Positions 45,548 to 54,728 of a DNA stretch of 64,000 nt are shown here, piece after piece. Numbering within the stretch: position 1 is the first letter of the stretch; each line of letters begins with the position of its first letter. The DNA is from Gracilibacillus kekensis (lineage in GTDB: Bacteria > Bacillota > Bacilli > Bacillales > Amphibacillaceae). The notes beneath the pieces were generated by a model. It was given only the letters and a program-made list of their open reading frames with translations, searched no databases and had not been told where the DNA came from. The translations under genes were made by a program, and so were the position numbers. The stretch is taken from the NCBI RefSeq assembly GCF_900143085.1, contig NZ_FRCZ01000010.1, positions 18,282-82,281 of the forward strand. The letters are read 5' to 3'.

Positions 45548-47371
45548 TTAATCGTGTTGATTATGTCGTACTCTTTTCTGTTCATACATTCTGGAATCTG
45601 CATAATGTAACAAATCATCTATCGTCTTGCCATTGTCTGGATAAAAGCTTATCCCTATACTGGCTGTTAATGTCATTTCTTTTCGATTAATTACTAATGG
45701 TTGGTTGACAACTTCCATCATATGATCAATTAATAGTTGTACATCTTTTTCCTCAGCTAATGTAACGATAGCTACAAATTCATCTCCTGCTAATCGATAA
45801 AAACAAACAGGGTAGTCTTTTTCAAATTGAATTAACCTTTTGGAGAATACCTTCAATAATAAATCTCCTCCACTATGACCCAATGTATCATTTACCTGTT
45901 TGAACTTATCCAAGTCAATAAAAACAATTGCAAAGCGTTCTTTCAAAGATTTTTCATTTAAAATTTCTTTTAAGTCAATATGAAAAGAATAACGATTTGG
46001 AAGTTCCGTTAAAGTGTCATAATGTGCTAAACGGTATAATTTGGCTTCCGAATCAATTAATTGATTGGTTCTAGCAGTTAATAGCTCATTTCTCTTTTTG
46101 GCATCCACAAACATAGATTGCAATTGGTTAGCTACTTTTTTGATGTTTTCTCTCAATCTAGAAAATTCTTCAATATTAGTCTCTTTCCAGTGAAATGATT
46201 CTTGTCTTTCCATCTTTTCAGGTAAATCACTTGTAATTTGTGTTAGTTGAATAAAAGACTTAGATAGTATTCGATTTACTATAATACCAAAAAATAGAGA
46301 CACACCTACTACCGCAAGAACAAAAATAAGATAATCAATCAATTCTAATATTATTTCTTCCACAAAATTGTCCATAGGAATAGTTAAAAAGGTTCTTTTG
46401 TTTAGGAAACTAGTCTCACCGATATAATAACCCTGGTACCAGTCAATAAGAGTTTGTTGGTTATTTGACAACCATATATAACCAGCATATGGAGTATCTC
46501 TGACATAGCCGGTTTCTATATGGTGAAGGTTTCTGTCTTCAATACTCTGATTTTTTGTGTCCAGCCAAACATCATTATTCTGATCAAGTATATACACTCT
46601 TTTATCGGAAAAACCAATATAATTATCCAACCTAGATTTGATTTTTGCTTTTTCCAGCTCTGAATCAAGTTCATAATTTTGAATCTCTGCAGAATCCATC
46701 TCGTTAATTTTTATCTGCAATCGATCTTCCAATTGGTCATATTGATTTTGGAATTCCTGGTACATATTATTTTCAAGTCCTCTACTAGTAACGAGAATTA
46801 CGATTAATAACGGAAAGACAGCAGAGAAAATCAATATATGAGAAATTATCTGTCCAAAATGTAATCGAAGCCGTTTTTGAAACCATCCTTTGAACTTTGG
46901 AATGAATGGTGCATAATCACAAAGGATGTCTGCTATTAACGCCGAAAACATTAAAGCAATTATAAGTTGTAAGACTAGGAAATTAGTTATCGAATTAGCA
47001 AGTACTGCACTGTCAATAAAAAAAAGCAATGTTAAAAAGTAAATCAAGAAAATCACCAAAGAATAAGCGAAACTCCATGTGAAAATATCTTTTCCCTTTT
47101 TAGTGTAGAGACCGCCAATGAGAAGTACTTCTACAATACTCAAAAAAATAAGAGTATTGCTAATATGTAAAAAGTAGGTAACGAAACTAAATGAGACTAC
47201 TAATAATAATGAAAAGCGTATTCCGAAAATCCTGATACTCGCAAGATAAATAATTGGAGCAATACTGATACTAGTTCCAAATATAAGTGGAACTGAAAGA
47301 GATTGCGCAATGACAGTAAGTATTAGTGTAATAATGAATAAATTAACTTTTTTAGTAAAGACATTGCGCAT
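45548..47371 (-). CDS. Membrane diguanylate cyclase (GGDEF domain)
   Basis: 607 aa. The N-terminal ~195 residues contain about six membrane helices, then an extracytoplasmic domain (~200-335), another membrane helix (~340-365), a HAMP-like segment and coiled coil, and a GGDEF domain from ~440 (HYDTLTELPNRYSF). The signature is AGDEF (RLAGDEFVAIV), an accepted active variant; there is no obvious RxxD inhibitory site. It makes c-di-GMP. ATG 47371 with GAGGAG. It lies behind a c-di-GMP riboswitch, implying feedback. Confidence 0.9.
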   Translation of the reverse strand: MRNVFTKKVNLFIITLILTVIAQSLSVPLIFGTSISIAPIIYLASIRIFGIRFSLLLVVSFSFVTYFLHISNTLIFLSIVEVLLIGGLYTKKGKDIFTWSFAYSLVIFLIYFLTLLFFIDSAVLANSITNFLVLQLIIALMFSALIADILCDYAPFIPKFKGWFQKRLRLHFGQIISHILIFSAVFPLLIVILVTSRGLENNMYQEFQNQYDQLEDRLQIKINEMDSAEIQNYELDSELEKAKIKSRLDNYIGFSDKRVYILDQNNDVWLDTKNQSIEDRNLHHIETGYVRDTPYAGYIWLSNNQQTLIDWYQGYYIGETSFLNKRTFLTIPMDNFVEEIILELIDYLIFVLAVVGVSLFFGIIVNRILSKSFIQLTQITSDLPEKMERQESFHWKETNIEEFSRLRENIKKVANQLQSMFVDAKKRNELLTARTNQLIDSEAKLYRLAHYDTLTELPNRYSFHIDLKEILNEKSLKERFAIVFIDLDKFKQVNDTLGHSGGDLLLKVFSKRLIQFEKDYPVCFYRLAGDEFVAIVTLAEEKDVQLLIDHMMEVVNQPLVINRKEMTLTASIGISFYPDNGKTIDDLLHYADSRMYEQKRVRHNQHD

Positions 47372-47634
47372 CACTTTTTCTCCTCATCTAACTATTCTGA
47401 AATAGTTTTGCTTAATTTAGTATTCATTACTTTCACTTAAAATATAAATTTATAGACAGTCGTTTAGCCTATCAGTAAGATTTTTGTGTTTTTAGAGAGA
47501 TCTCTTTTAGCAGGAGTTTTACTGCCTTGTGAAATTTATCAGGTGGTTTTATACCTTCCTTGGTCGATGCAGTGGGGATTTCGAGAGAATAACCACGATA
47601 AAAAAGTTCGGACTAAATACTCAGTTCTGTAAAC

Positions 47635-47770
47635 AAAAAACCTATACAAATAAATGTATAGGTTCCTGTACAACTAAAATCAGGTAACCCAGCCATCATC
47701 GTGATTACTCACATTAGACCTGTGGTTTTGCGTCTCTATTTTTCAATAGATTTGCCTTTTCTATTATGTA
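47635..47770 (-). ncRNA. c-di-GMP-I (GEMM) riboswitch with terminator
   Basis: Minus strand, aptamer ~47767-47680: AAAAGGCAAA, then GACGCAAAACCACAGGTCTAA and ATGGCTGGGTTACC, the conserved core of GEMM-I RNAs. Next comes a terminator AACCTATACA/TTGTATAGGTT plus T run (47664-47635). An extended -10 promoter (TGATATAAT, 47781-47776) precedes it. The next gene on this strand is the diguanylate cyclase, 264 bp further on. Confidence 0.88.
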
Positions 47771-47985
47771 GTACTATTATATCATATATATTAACACAGC
47801 GACTTAAATTATAAAACTATTTTACTAAAAATTTCTCCTATTTTCTTTTAATAATTAATATAATGTATGGAATGATTCACAAAAAGGTTAGAGAGGATTA
47901 GCTAATTATCTTTGTTAAATAAATAGATTAAGTCATAATCTATTTTCTCAACGTCAAATACGAACGATGCAGTAAGTATATTGTT

Positions 47986-48112
47986 GCGCAACATTAGGAA
48001 ACTGCTCAACAAATGAGATAGTAATTTTGAGATTGCTTTAACTGGTTAGCACCCGCTCATATTTATTATCAACATTACCAAATCTATTATTGCGCAGTAT
48101 CTTCCTAATACG
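47986..48112. repeat. Dispersed palindromic repeat, ends-only copy
   Basis: Only the outer ends of the family remain: GCGCAACATTAGGAAACTGC and TAGTAATTTTGAGA on the left, CCGCTCATATTT in the centre, GCGCAGTATCTTCCTAATACG on the right, pairing as inverted ends. The two long arms are missing. Apart from this, the riboswitch and the flanking terminator, I see no gene in 47372-48188. Confidence 0.6.
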
Positions 48113-48115
48113 TTT

Positions 48116-48160
48116 AAATCCAAACGATTTTAAGGTCTACTTAATCATCGTTTGGATTTT
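48116..48160. terminator. Terminator downstream of the DUF302 gene
   Basis: AAATCCAAACGAT pairs with ATCGTTTGGATTT; T runs on both strands. The same stem recurs in terminators at 61106 and 63612. Confidence 0.7.
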
Positions 48161-48188
48161 TGAATTATGATTTCTTTTGTCTCAACGT

Positions 48189-48575
48189 CTATTTAATACT
48201 TTTATCGATTGCACTGATAAGACGTTTCTCTATATCTATAGCAATTTCTTTAAGTTCTTCATCTTCAACTAAGTCAATCATTACAGATGGTTTTGGTAAT
48301 CCAACCTTAATTTTCCCCTTATCGTCAAATACTACAATTTTACAAGGAAGAAAATATCCTACTAATTGGTTCTTTTTTAAAACACGACTCGCTTCCTGGG
48401 GGTTACAAACTTCTAATACAATATAATCCTTGTCGAAATCTATATCTTTTGACTGTAACTTTTCTTTAATATCAAATTCCCATAAAACTCCAAATTTTTC
48501 TTCAGAAAGGCACTCTTTTAAAGATTGAATGGTCTGATCCATATTTCGTTTCGATGTTAATGTATAATGAAACAT
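48189..48575 (-). CDS. DUF302-family protein
   Basis: A 128-aa protein of the DUF302 family: FHYTLTSKRNMDQTIQSLKE, then FGVLWEFDIKEKL, ILEVCNPQEASRVL, VGYFLPCKIVVFDD. The two conserved cysteines (VCNP and LPCK) are typical. Function unknown, but it is often found with rhodanese and sulfur-stress genes, as here. ATG 48575 with AAAGGATGA upstream. Third in a sulfur module with the rhodanese and CstR-like regulator. Confidence 0.85.
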   Translation of the reverse strand: MFHYTLTSKRNMDQTIQSLKECLSEEKFGVLWEFDIKEKLQSKDIDFDKDYIVLEVCNPQEASRVLKKNQLVGYFLPCKIVVFDDKGKIKVGLPKPSVMIDLVEDEELKEIAIDIEKRLISAIDKSIK

Positions 48576-48668
48576 TACGATCATCCTTTCTATTGTGTTT
48601 TATTAGATGAAAATTTAGTGCCCTATTTCAACCAAAATCAGCTATTACTAATAAGTCTGTTCCCATAT

Positions 48669-48974
48669 TTATTTCGGTATTTCTGTTTCATCTTCCCAAG
48701 CGAGCATGCCACCTTCCATATTTGTTGCGTCATACCCATTTGCTTCTAAATATTCAGTAGCACGACCACTTCGTCCACCTGAACGGCAAACAATATAGTA
48801 GTGTTCTTCTTTATTAAGTTCATTTAATCTTTCTGGAACTTCTCCTAACCTTATTTGTTTAGCACCTGGAATCACACCTTGTGCTACTTCTTCATCTTCT
48901 CTCACATCAATAATATTAACTTTTTCATTATACTTCAATTTTTCAGCTAACTCTGTTGCATGTATTTCTTTCAT
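48669..48974 (-). CDS. Rhodanese (sulfurtransferase)
   Basis: A 101-aa single-domain rhodanese with active-site cysteine in IVCRSGGRSGRA, the NIIDVREDEEV motif, and GGMLAWEDE. It moves sulfane sulfur as a cysteine persulfide, cytosolic. ATG with GGAGG upstream, and its own promoter TTGATA-16-TATACT (49020-48993). Confidence 0.92.
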   Translation of the reverse strand: MKEIHATELAEKLKYNEKVNIIDVREDEEVAQGVIPGAKQIRLGEVPERLNELNKEEHYYIVCRSGGRSGRATEYLEANGYDATNMEGGMLAWEDETEIPK

Positions 48975-48992
48975 ATTGATACCTCCATTAAT

Positions 48993-49020
48993 AGTATATA
49001 TTTAGTATAACAATTATCAA
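48993..49020 (-). promoter_or_regulatory. Promoter of the rhodanese-DUF302 unit
   Basis: Minus strand TTGATA (49020-49015), 16-bp spacer, TATACT (48998-48993), about 20 bp before the rhodanese start. Confidence 0.55.
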
Positions 49021-49123
49021 TCATATCATGTAACCATAGTATTTCCTATTCAACGATAAAGCGTTGTTTGCGTAAGTTTACATACACGTACCTGTAATGG
49101 TAAATTTTCATTTTATAAAAAAT

Positions 49124-49141
49124 AGAGTTCAAATAAACTCT
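49124..49141 (-). terminator. Terminator of the CstR-like gene
   Basis: Minus strand AGAGTT, loop, AACTCT, then ATTTTTT; 14 bp after the stop codon. Confidence 0.7.
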
Positions 49142-49154
49142 ACTTTTAATATTA

Positions 49155-49415
49155 TTAACGACTTTTCACTAATAAATTTACAGCTTCTTTTATCAAATCT
49201 TCTGACGATTCACCAGTTTCTTTTTCTTCACGAATACATCTTTCTAAATTTGAACTAACTACTAATGCTGCAGTTCGGTCTAGCGCACTTCGGACAGCTG
49301 ACATTTGTGTGACAACATCTCGGCATTCTTTGCCTTCATCCATCATTTTAATTAAGCCACGCACTTGACCTTCAATTCGTTTCATTCTATTTTTAACTTG
49401 TGTATCATATTCCAT
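49155..49415 (-). CDS. CsoR/CstR-family repressor, probably persulfide-sensing
   Basis: An 86-aa all-helical repressor (RMKRIEGQVRGLIKMMDEGK, ECRDVVTQMSAVRSAL, NLERCIREE). Two cysteines sit at the family sensing positions, but the histidine of copper-sensing CsoR (HLxxC) is Asn here (NLERC). That pattern fits CstR-type sensors of sulfane sulfur. Neighbours (rhodanese, DUF302) agree. Its own promoter carries a CsoR-like palindrome. Confidence 0.87.
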   Translation of the reverse strand: MEYDTQVKNRMKRIEGQVRGLIKMMDEGKECRDVVTQMSAVRSALDRTAALVVSSNLERCIREEKETGESSEDLIKEAVNLLVKSR

Positions 49416-49513
49416 GATGAAGACACCCTTTCTATTTCAAGTCATTACCAATATCATACTAAAATTATCGGATTTAAGAAAGTATTATTTTAAACTAAAT
49501 TTACTGTAACCCA

Positions 49514-49542
49514 AATATATACCCTGCCCGGTACTTTGTCAA
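49514..49542 (-). promoter_or_regulatory. CstR-like promoter with operator in the spacer
   Basis: Minus strand TTGACA (49542-49537), 17-bp spacer, TATATT (49519-49514). The spacer contains GTACCGGGCAGGGTAT, a G-tract palindrome of the CsoR/CstR type. Autorepression is likely, relieved by persulfides. Confidence 0.75.
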
Positions 49543-49686
49543 TTGATAAACACTATGATTTAATATTTATTAAGTTGCTTTATTTATCTTCTCGGTGTAA
49601 TCATCTTCATTCCTTGATTCTATACTTGATTTATAAGAAGTTAAACATGTTTATTGCATAAAAAAATAGGCATTACGCCCATTCTT

Positions 49687-51477
49687 TTACACAATTTTGA
49701 ATTTTGCAACTTGTTCATCCAATTCTTGTGCCAACACATCTAATTCTTGTGCACTATTCGAGACACCTTCCATTGAATGATTTGTTTGTTCAGCAGAAGC
49801 GGCCGTTTCTTCAACAGCTGCAGCTGACTCTTGACTTACCGCTGCAATCTCATCAACTGATTTGTGCATGTCGATACTATTTTCGTTAACTTCTTCCAAG
49901 CTTTGAACAATTTCTTGTACACGTAATACCATGTCAGAAATGGATTGATTAATCTGAGCAAAATTTTCTCCCGTTTTACCTATTTGTGATGTCCCTTTTT
50001 CAACTTCTTTAAATCCTAGTTCCAATGAATCTGCAACTTGACCGGATTCATCTTGAATATTAGCAACTAAACCAGTTATATCACTAATTGAAGCCGTCAC
50101 TTGTTCAGCGAGTTTCCTTACTTCATCAGCTACAACGGCAAAACCTTTTCCTGCTTCCCCTGCTCTCGCAGCTTCAATCGCTGCATTTAATGCTAATAAA
50201 TTTGTTTGGTCTGCTATTTCTTTGATTACAATAACAATTTTATCAATTTCTGCTGTTCGTTTATCTAACCCTGTTACTCTTTGATAAGAATCTTGAACCA
50301 TATCATGAATTGTCTGCATTTGGATAACAGATTGTTCCAGTAACTCTTTACCACTTTTACTTACATTCAAGACCTCATTTGATTCCTTCGCAATAAGTTG
50401 ACCATTTTCCGCCACTATTTTTATTTTTCGGTTGTGTTCTTCCATTGTGCTTGCAAGGTTTGACGCATGATTTGCTTGTGATTCACTTCCTGAGGATAGT
50501 TCTTCCATAGTAGCTGCAATTTGCTCACTACCCTCTTTGACTTGGTCAGATGATTGATTTAATGTACCACTTTGTTGCATCACGCTACCTGTAGCCATCA
50601 TTACTTTATTAATCATCTCATATAAATTATCCTTCATTTGATTCATGGCATTTGCTAACACGGTAAACTCATCTTTACTTTTGACTTTTACTTTTTTACC
50701 ACTTAAGTCACCTGCTGCTAAATTATTTAACTCTACTTTGATTTGATTAATATTGAAATTGATAACTTTTACAAACATAACCACAATTACTAGTCCTATT
50801 ATGATAGAGATAGCCATCGTTACTATCGTGGACATTAATATATCTTGGCGCATATTTTGTGCAATTACATACATATCAAAATCTATACCAGCTACCCCAA
50901 TCATTTCACCTGAATCTGCTAAAATAGTTTTTGCTAAAGTAATAGTAGGTTTTCCACTAGCTGCATCTATGTATGGTTCTGTCCAAACCACTTCGTCCGT
51001 GGATTTTGATGCTTTTTCATACCAATCCGTTGATGTTGCACTATATGATGTGAGATCGACATCATCATCTGGAATGTTATTTAAATATAACGCTCCGTCA
51101 TTAGTACCGATATACATGTTAATGATATAGGGATCATCGGATGCCTGTTTTGTTAAGAAATTCTCATAATAAGTTGTTAGTTTTGGATTATTTAAAATAG
51201 GCATGTTGGGATAAGTTGATTCATCAAGGTTTGAGGTGGAAACCTTTTCATACTGTAATTTTTCCGATTCAGTGAGAGAGGTGAGAATGGATTCATATTC
51301 TTCAAATATTTTTTCGTATTTCGGAGTCATTTCTACGATATCGTCTTTTTGGATAATGGCTTTCTCAAGTATCTCTGTTTTTTGATAAGAGATATAACCA
51401 ACCACACTGATCGGTATGACTAAAAGTAAGATCATAATGGCCGGTAATTTGTATTTAATTTGTTGAAACTTTTGCAT
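49687..51477 (-). CDS. Methyl-accepting chemotaxis protein with Cache sensor
   Basis: A 596-aa chemoreceptor: membrane helix 11-30, extracytoplasmic dCache-type domain to ~220 ([34 protein letters not shown]), a second helix ~220-245, HAMP, then a cytosolic coiled coil with the conserved tip [20 protein letters not shown]. Signals to CheA/CheW. The ligand is unknown, likely an amino or organic acid. A weak terminator lies at 49660-49682. Confidence 0.92.
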   Translation of the reverse strand: MQKFQQIKYKLPAIMILLLVIPISVVGYISYQKTEILEKAIIQKDDIVEMTPKYEKIFEEYESILTSLTESEKLQYEKVSTSNLDESTYPNMPILNNPKLTTYYENFLTKQASDDPYIINMYIGTNDGALYLNNIPDDDVDLTSYSATSTDWYEKASKSTDEVVWTEPYIDAASGKPTITLAKTILADSGEMIGVAGIDFDMYVIAQNMRQDILMSTIVTMAISIIIGLVIVVMFVKVINFNINQIKVELNNLAAGDLSGKKVKVKSKDEFTVLANAMNQMKDNLYEMINKVMMATGSVMQQSGTLNQSSDQVKEGSEQIAATMEELSSGSESQANHASNLASTMEEHNRKIKIVAENGQLIAKESNEVLNVSKSGKELLEQSVIQMQTIHDMVQDSYQRVTGLDKRTAEIDKIVIVIKEIADQTNLLALNAAIEAARAGEAGKGFAVVADEVRKLAEQVTASISDITGLVANIQDESGQVADSLELGFKEVEKGTSQIGKTGENFAQINQSISDMVLRVQEIVQSLEEVNENSIDMHKSVDEIAAVSQESAAAVEETAASAEQTNHSMEGVSNSAQELDVLAQELDEQVAKFKIV

Positions 51478-51686
51478 AATCTATTATCCCCTTTGCTTTC
51501 TTTTTATATACTCCTATACTATCATGATGATAATCCCATTACCATGATAATATTTATAATGATCTAATATACCTAGTTATAAATATGTTACCTAGGATTG
51601 TAAATTAACTACTTAATGCGTTTTGACCAATCATATATGGATAGGCAAATTGTAAAGATATAATATGTAAAATTATTCAAACAAAA

Positions 51687-51711
51687 AATACACCTATTTT
51701 CCAGGTGTATT
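51687..51711 (-). terminator. Terminator of the methyltransferase gene
   Basis: AATACACCT, loop, AGGTGTATT with a T run (TTTTTTG) on the minus strand, directly after the gene. Confidence 0.8.
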
Positions 51712-51717
51712 TCATCA

Positions 51718-52344
51718 TTATTTTTGCGCTATGACTATTCCGAGGGGGTGGTGTACCATTTGAGCCGTATTTACTGGTTCAATTAATGCTCCATTTTGGC
51801 AGTAAAAAACTTTTGTTTTGAATTTTTCAAACATTTGCATAAATTCGTTTTCCGTCATTTGATGAACATGAAATGGGGAGCCACAAGGTATTCCTTTTCC
51901 TTCACCAAAAGGGGTCGATAAAATCAAAGTACCACCTGGTTTTAACATTTTAAAGATGTTCTCCATAAACTGTACTTCATTTTCAATATGTTCAATCGTT
52001 TCAAAACTTAAGATTACATCGAATTGTCCGAGTTTCTCAGGTAATTTAGTGTCTGTAACATCCTCCACCTGATAACTAGAGAGCGGGTGATAGTATTGTC
52101 CTTGGGCATATTTAATAACCTCAGGATCAATATCAACGCCTATAATTTCTTCTATTTGCTTTTTACATTTCTTCGCTATAACATGCGCTCCATAGCCAAC
52201 ACCTGTAGCAAGATCTAATACCCTTCCATATACATGTGGAACGGAAAAATGATAACGGGCTAAATGCTCAATTAACAATTCATTTGTTATTTTCATCTGT
52301 TCAGGTATAATTCTTTCTCCTGTGTCATCTATCAAATTATTCAC
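51718..52344 (-). CDS. Class I SAM-dependent methyltransferase
   Basis: A 208-aa methyltransferase: SAM motif VLDLATGVGYGAHVIA, motif II IIGVDIDPEVIKYA, VEDVTD, and FDVILSFETIEHIENE. N-terminal TGERIIPEQM is found in several sugar or small-molecule methyltransferases; the substrate is unknown. GTG 52344 is the longest start; TTG three codons in has a better ribosome site (GGTGA). Confidence 0.82.
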   Translation of the reverse strand: MNNLIDDTGERIIPEQMKITNELLIEHLARYHFSVPHVYGRVLDLATGVGYGAHVIAKKCKKQIEEIIGVDIDPEVIKYAQGQYYHPLSSYQVEDVTDTKLPEKLGQFDVILSFETIEHIENEVQFMENIFKMLKPGGTLILSTPFGEGKGIPCGSPFHVHQMTENEFMQMFEKFKTKVFYCQNGALIEPVNTAQMVHHPLGIVIAQK

Positions 52345-52424
52345 CGCTTTATATTATATCTTCACAAATATTCTATTATATCGTCTACATTTACTCAACT
52401 TTTAAGATCAATATTTACAAATAA

Positions 52425-52453
52425 AGAGTTAGTGCTATCTAGCAACTAACTCT
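52425..52453 (-). terminator. Terminator of the SulP-USP operon
   Basis: AGAGTTAGT, loop, ACTAACTCT with T-rich flank on the minus strand; 7 bp after the stress-protein stop. Confidence 0.75.
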
Positions 52454-52459
52454 TCTTTA

Positions 52460-52876
52460 TTATTTAACTATTAACACTGGACAATGAACCCTTTTTGCGA
52501 TCTTATGACTAACACTACCTAAGATCATAGTTTGTACTTTGTTTAATCCACGACTTCCAACAACTACACAATCATAGTCATTATTGTTTGCAAAATCAAC
52601 TATAGATGGACCTGGTTCACCATGTACAAAATGTGTTTCACATTCTAAATCGGCTGCTTCAATTACGTCTATGATTGGTTTTAATTTTTCTTTTCTTTCT
52701 TTTTTTACCTGATATTTGTCTAAGCCATGTAAAACATCTTCCTTAGAAGTCTTACCATCAACTGCATAAACAATATCAATTTTCCCTTGATCGATCTTAG
52801 CTACTTTTGCTGCATGGGAAGCGGCACGAATAGAATGATCAGATCCATCTGCTGCAAGCAATACCTTTTTATACAT
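52460..52876 (-). CDS. Universal stress protein (UspA family)
   Basis: A 138-aa protein with start VLLAADGSDHSIRAASHAAK and ATP-binding motif GSRGLNKVQTMILGSVSHKI. An ATP-binding USP of about usual length. Follows the SulP gene by 20 bp, a pairing seen in several Firmicutes and suggesting regulation of the transporter. Confidence 0.92.
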   Translation of the reverse strand: MYKKVLLAADGSDHSIRAASHAAKVAKIDQGKIDIVYAVDGKTSKEDVLHGLDKYQVKKERKEKLKPIIDVIEAADLECETHFVHGEPGPSIVDFANNNDYDCVVVGSRGLNKVQTMILGSVSHKIAKRVHCPVLIVK

Positions 52877-52896
52877 ATTTACACCTCACCTGCATG

Positions 52897-54357
52897 TTAA
52901 TGACCTGAAGCTTTCGATAAACCACCGATTTTTTTCTTTAATGATTTACTTTCTGCATTTAATCCTACATATTCAACTTTAACATGATTCTGCTCGAATT
53001 TCGACTCAATTTTATCTAGTGCTCCAATTGCTGAATCATCCCATAAATGAGCATTAGTCAAATCGATTTCTACTTCTTCTATTCCCTCATTGAAATTAAA
53101 CTTTGCCACTAAATCATTAACAGATGCAAAGAATATTTGACCATCCACTTTATATACTTTCTTTTTACCTTTTACCGCTACAATTTGTGTTACAGTTACT
53201 TTTGAAATTTTAGCAGCAAAGAAAATGGCACTTAATAACACACCAGCTAAAACACCAATCGATAAATCATGTGTTACAACTACAGTTACAACTGTGATAA
53301 CCATAACCGCAGCATCTGTTCTAGGAATTTTGTGGAGATTTTTGACCGATGACCAATCAAACGTACTAATGGAAACCATAATCATAACACCCGCTAATGC
53401 TGCCATTGGTATTTGAACCACTAATCCACCTAACACAATGATTAGAAACATTAGAAAAACACCTGCTACAAGGGCCGATAATCTACCATTACCACCAGAT
53501 TTCACATTAATTACCGACTGGCCTATCATTGCACAACCTGCCATTCCACCAAAGAATCCTGAAACAATATTAGCAATACCTTGTCCACGACTCTCTTTAT
53601 TCTTATCACTCTCAGTATCTGTCATATCATCTACTATATTTGCTGTGAGTAGTGATTCTAGTAAACCCACGACAGCTAGTGATAGCGAATAAGGAAAAAT
53701 AATCGCTAATGTTTCAAAAGTCAATGGGATATCAGGCAACAGAAACACAGGAAGCTCTGAACTTAAATTGCCTAGATCTCCAACGGATCGTATATCAAAT
53801 CCGAAATAGATTGCCATTACGGTTACAACAATAATTGCTACTAGCGTTGAAGGTATGATTTTCGTTAATTTTGGAAAGATATATATAATTGCTAATGTTA
53901 AAGCTACTAAACTATACATTAGCAAACCTTCACCTTCAAAATGTTGTATCTGAGCCATAAAAATGAGTATTGCAAGTGCATTAACAAACCCTACCATTAC
54001 CGATCGTGGTACAAATTTCATAACTGTAGCTAACTTAAATACACCGAACAAAATCTGTAATACCCCAGTCAAGATCGTGGCTGCTAGTAAATACTGCAAT
54101 CCATGATCTGCAACCAGTGTAACCATTAATAAAGCCATTGCACCCGTCGCAGCAGATATCATCCCTGGTCTTCCACCAACGAATGCTATTACCACCGCAA
54201 TACAGAAGGACGCATATAGTCCTACCATTGGATCTACGCCCGCAATTATCGAAAAGGCAATTGCCTCTGGAATTAAGGCTAAAGCTACTACGATCCCGGC
54301 TAGTACGTCACCTCTGACATTACCAAACCATGTTTCTTTTAATTTTGCTATGTTCAT
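52897..54357 (-). CDS. SulP-family anion transporter with STAS domain
   Basis: A 486-aa transporter with a dozen or so membrane segments ([60 protein letters not shown]) and a C-terminal STAS domain from ~390 ([40 protein letters not shown]). The family moves sulfate or bicarbonate; the SulP-USP pair hints at bicarbonate, but this is uncertain. ATG with GAGAGAGGTG. Confidence 0.88.
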   Translation of the reverse strand: MNIAKLKETWFGNVRGDVLAGIVVALALIPEAIAFSIIAGVDPMVGLYASFCIAVVIAFVGGRPGMISAATGAMALLMVTLVADHGLQYLLAATILTGVLQILFGVFKLATVMKFVPRSVMVGFVNALAILIFMAQIQHFEGEGLLMYSLVALTLAIIYIFPKLTKIIPSTLVAIIVVTVMAIYFGFDIRSVGDLGNLSSELPVFLLPDIPLTFETLAIIFPYSLSLAVVGLLESLLTANIVDDMTDTESDKNKESRGQGIANIVSGFFGGMAGCAMIGQSVINVKSGGNGRLSALVAGVFLMFLIIVLGGLVVQIPMAALAGVMIMVSISTFDWSSVKNLHKIPRTDAAVMVITVVTVVVTHDLSIGVLAGVLLSAIFFAAKISKVTVTQIVAVKGKKKVYKVDGQIFFASVNDLVAKFNFNEGIEEVEIDLTNAHLWDDSAIGALDKIESKFEQNHVKVEYVGLNAESKSLKKKIGGLSKASGH

Positions 54358-54380
54358 GAAGCACCTCTCTCTATATTTTT

Positions 54381-54410
54381 GTTTCTCTGATCTGATCTAA
54401 TCAGAGAAAC
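54381..54410 (-). promoter_or_regulatory. Perfect 11-bp stem-loop in the SulP leader
   Basis: GTTTCTCTGAT and ATCAGAGAAAC around an 8-base loop, ending 24 bp before the SulP start and close to its ribosome site. It is not followed by a U run, so it is more likely translational control, mRNA protection or a protein site than a terminator. The rest of 54411-54690 shows nothing clear. Confidence 0.6.
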
Positions 54411-54690
54411 TTTCCGCCGTGAACAAATGGAATCATATCACATTTCACATTTTCGACAAAACCTGATGTAAACGCAAACAATTTATTCATGCTTCAATTT
54501 TCAATGATATACTCTTATAATCATCTTTTAAAGAATCAATATATATTTATATGTGTAACTTTCTCTTTATTCACATGTGAAATATTACAATAAGGTAAGC
54601 CTCCAAAGATGAATATCAACCGACTACTATGTAACCCCTCCCTAAACGAGAATAAAATAAACACCACCCATTATTTCTGTGCAAAATAGA

Positions 54691-54719
54691 AACTCGCACC
54701 TATTATATAGCTGCGAGTT
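54691..54719. terminator. Terminator of the second chemoreceptor gene
   Basis: AACTCGCA, loop, TGCGAGTT with T-rich flanks on both strands; 10 bp after the stop codon. Confidence 0.75.
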
Positions 54720-54728
54720 TTTTGCTCT

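Noticed and set aside
47472..47612. A 46-codon open stretch on the minus strand (FYRGYSLEIPTASTKEG) between the c-di-GMP riboswitch and the cyclase gene
   Set aside because: It looks protein-like but has no start codon and no ribosome site; at most a gene remnant.
49155..49415. Copper-sensing CsoR
   Set aside because: The metal-ligand histidine is replaced by Asn and the neighbours are sulfur genes, not copper exporters.
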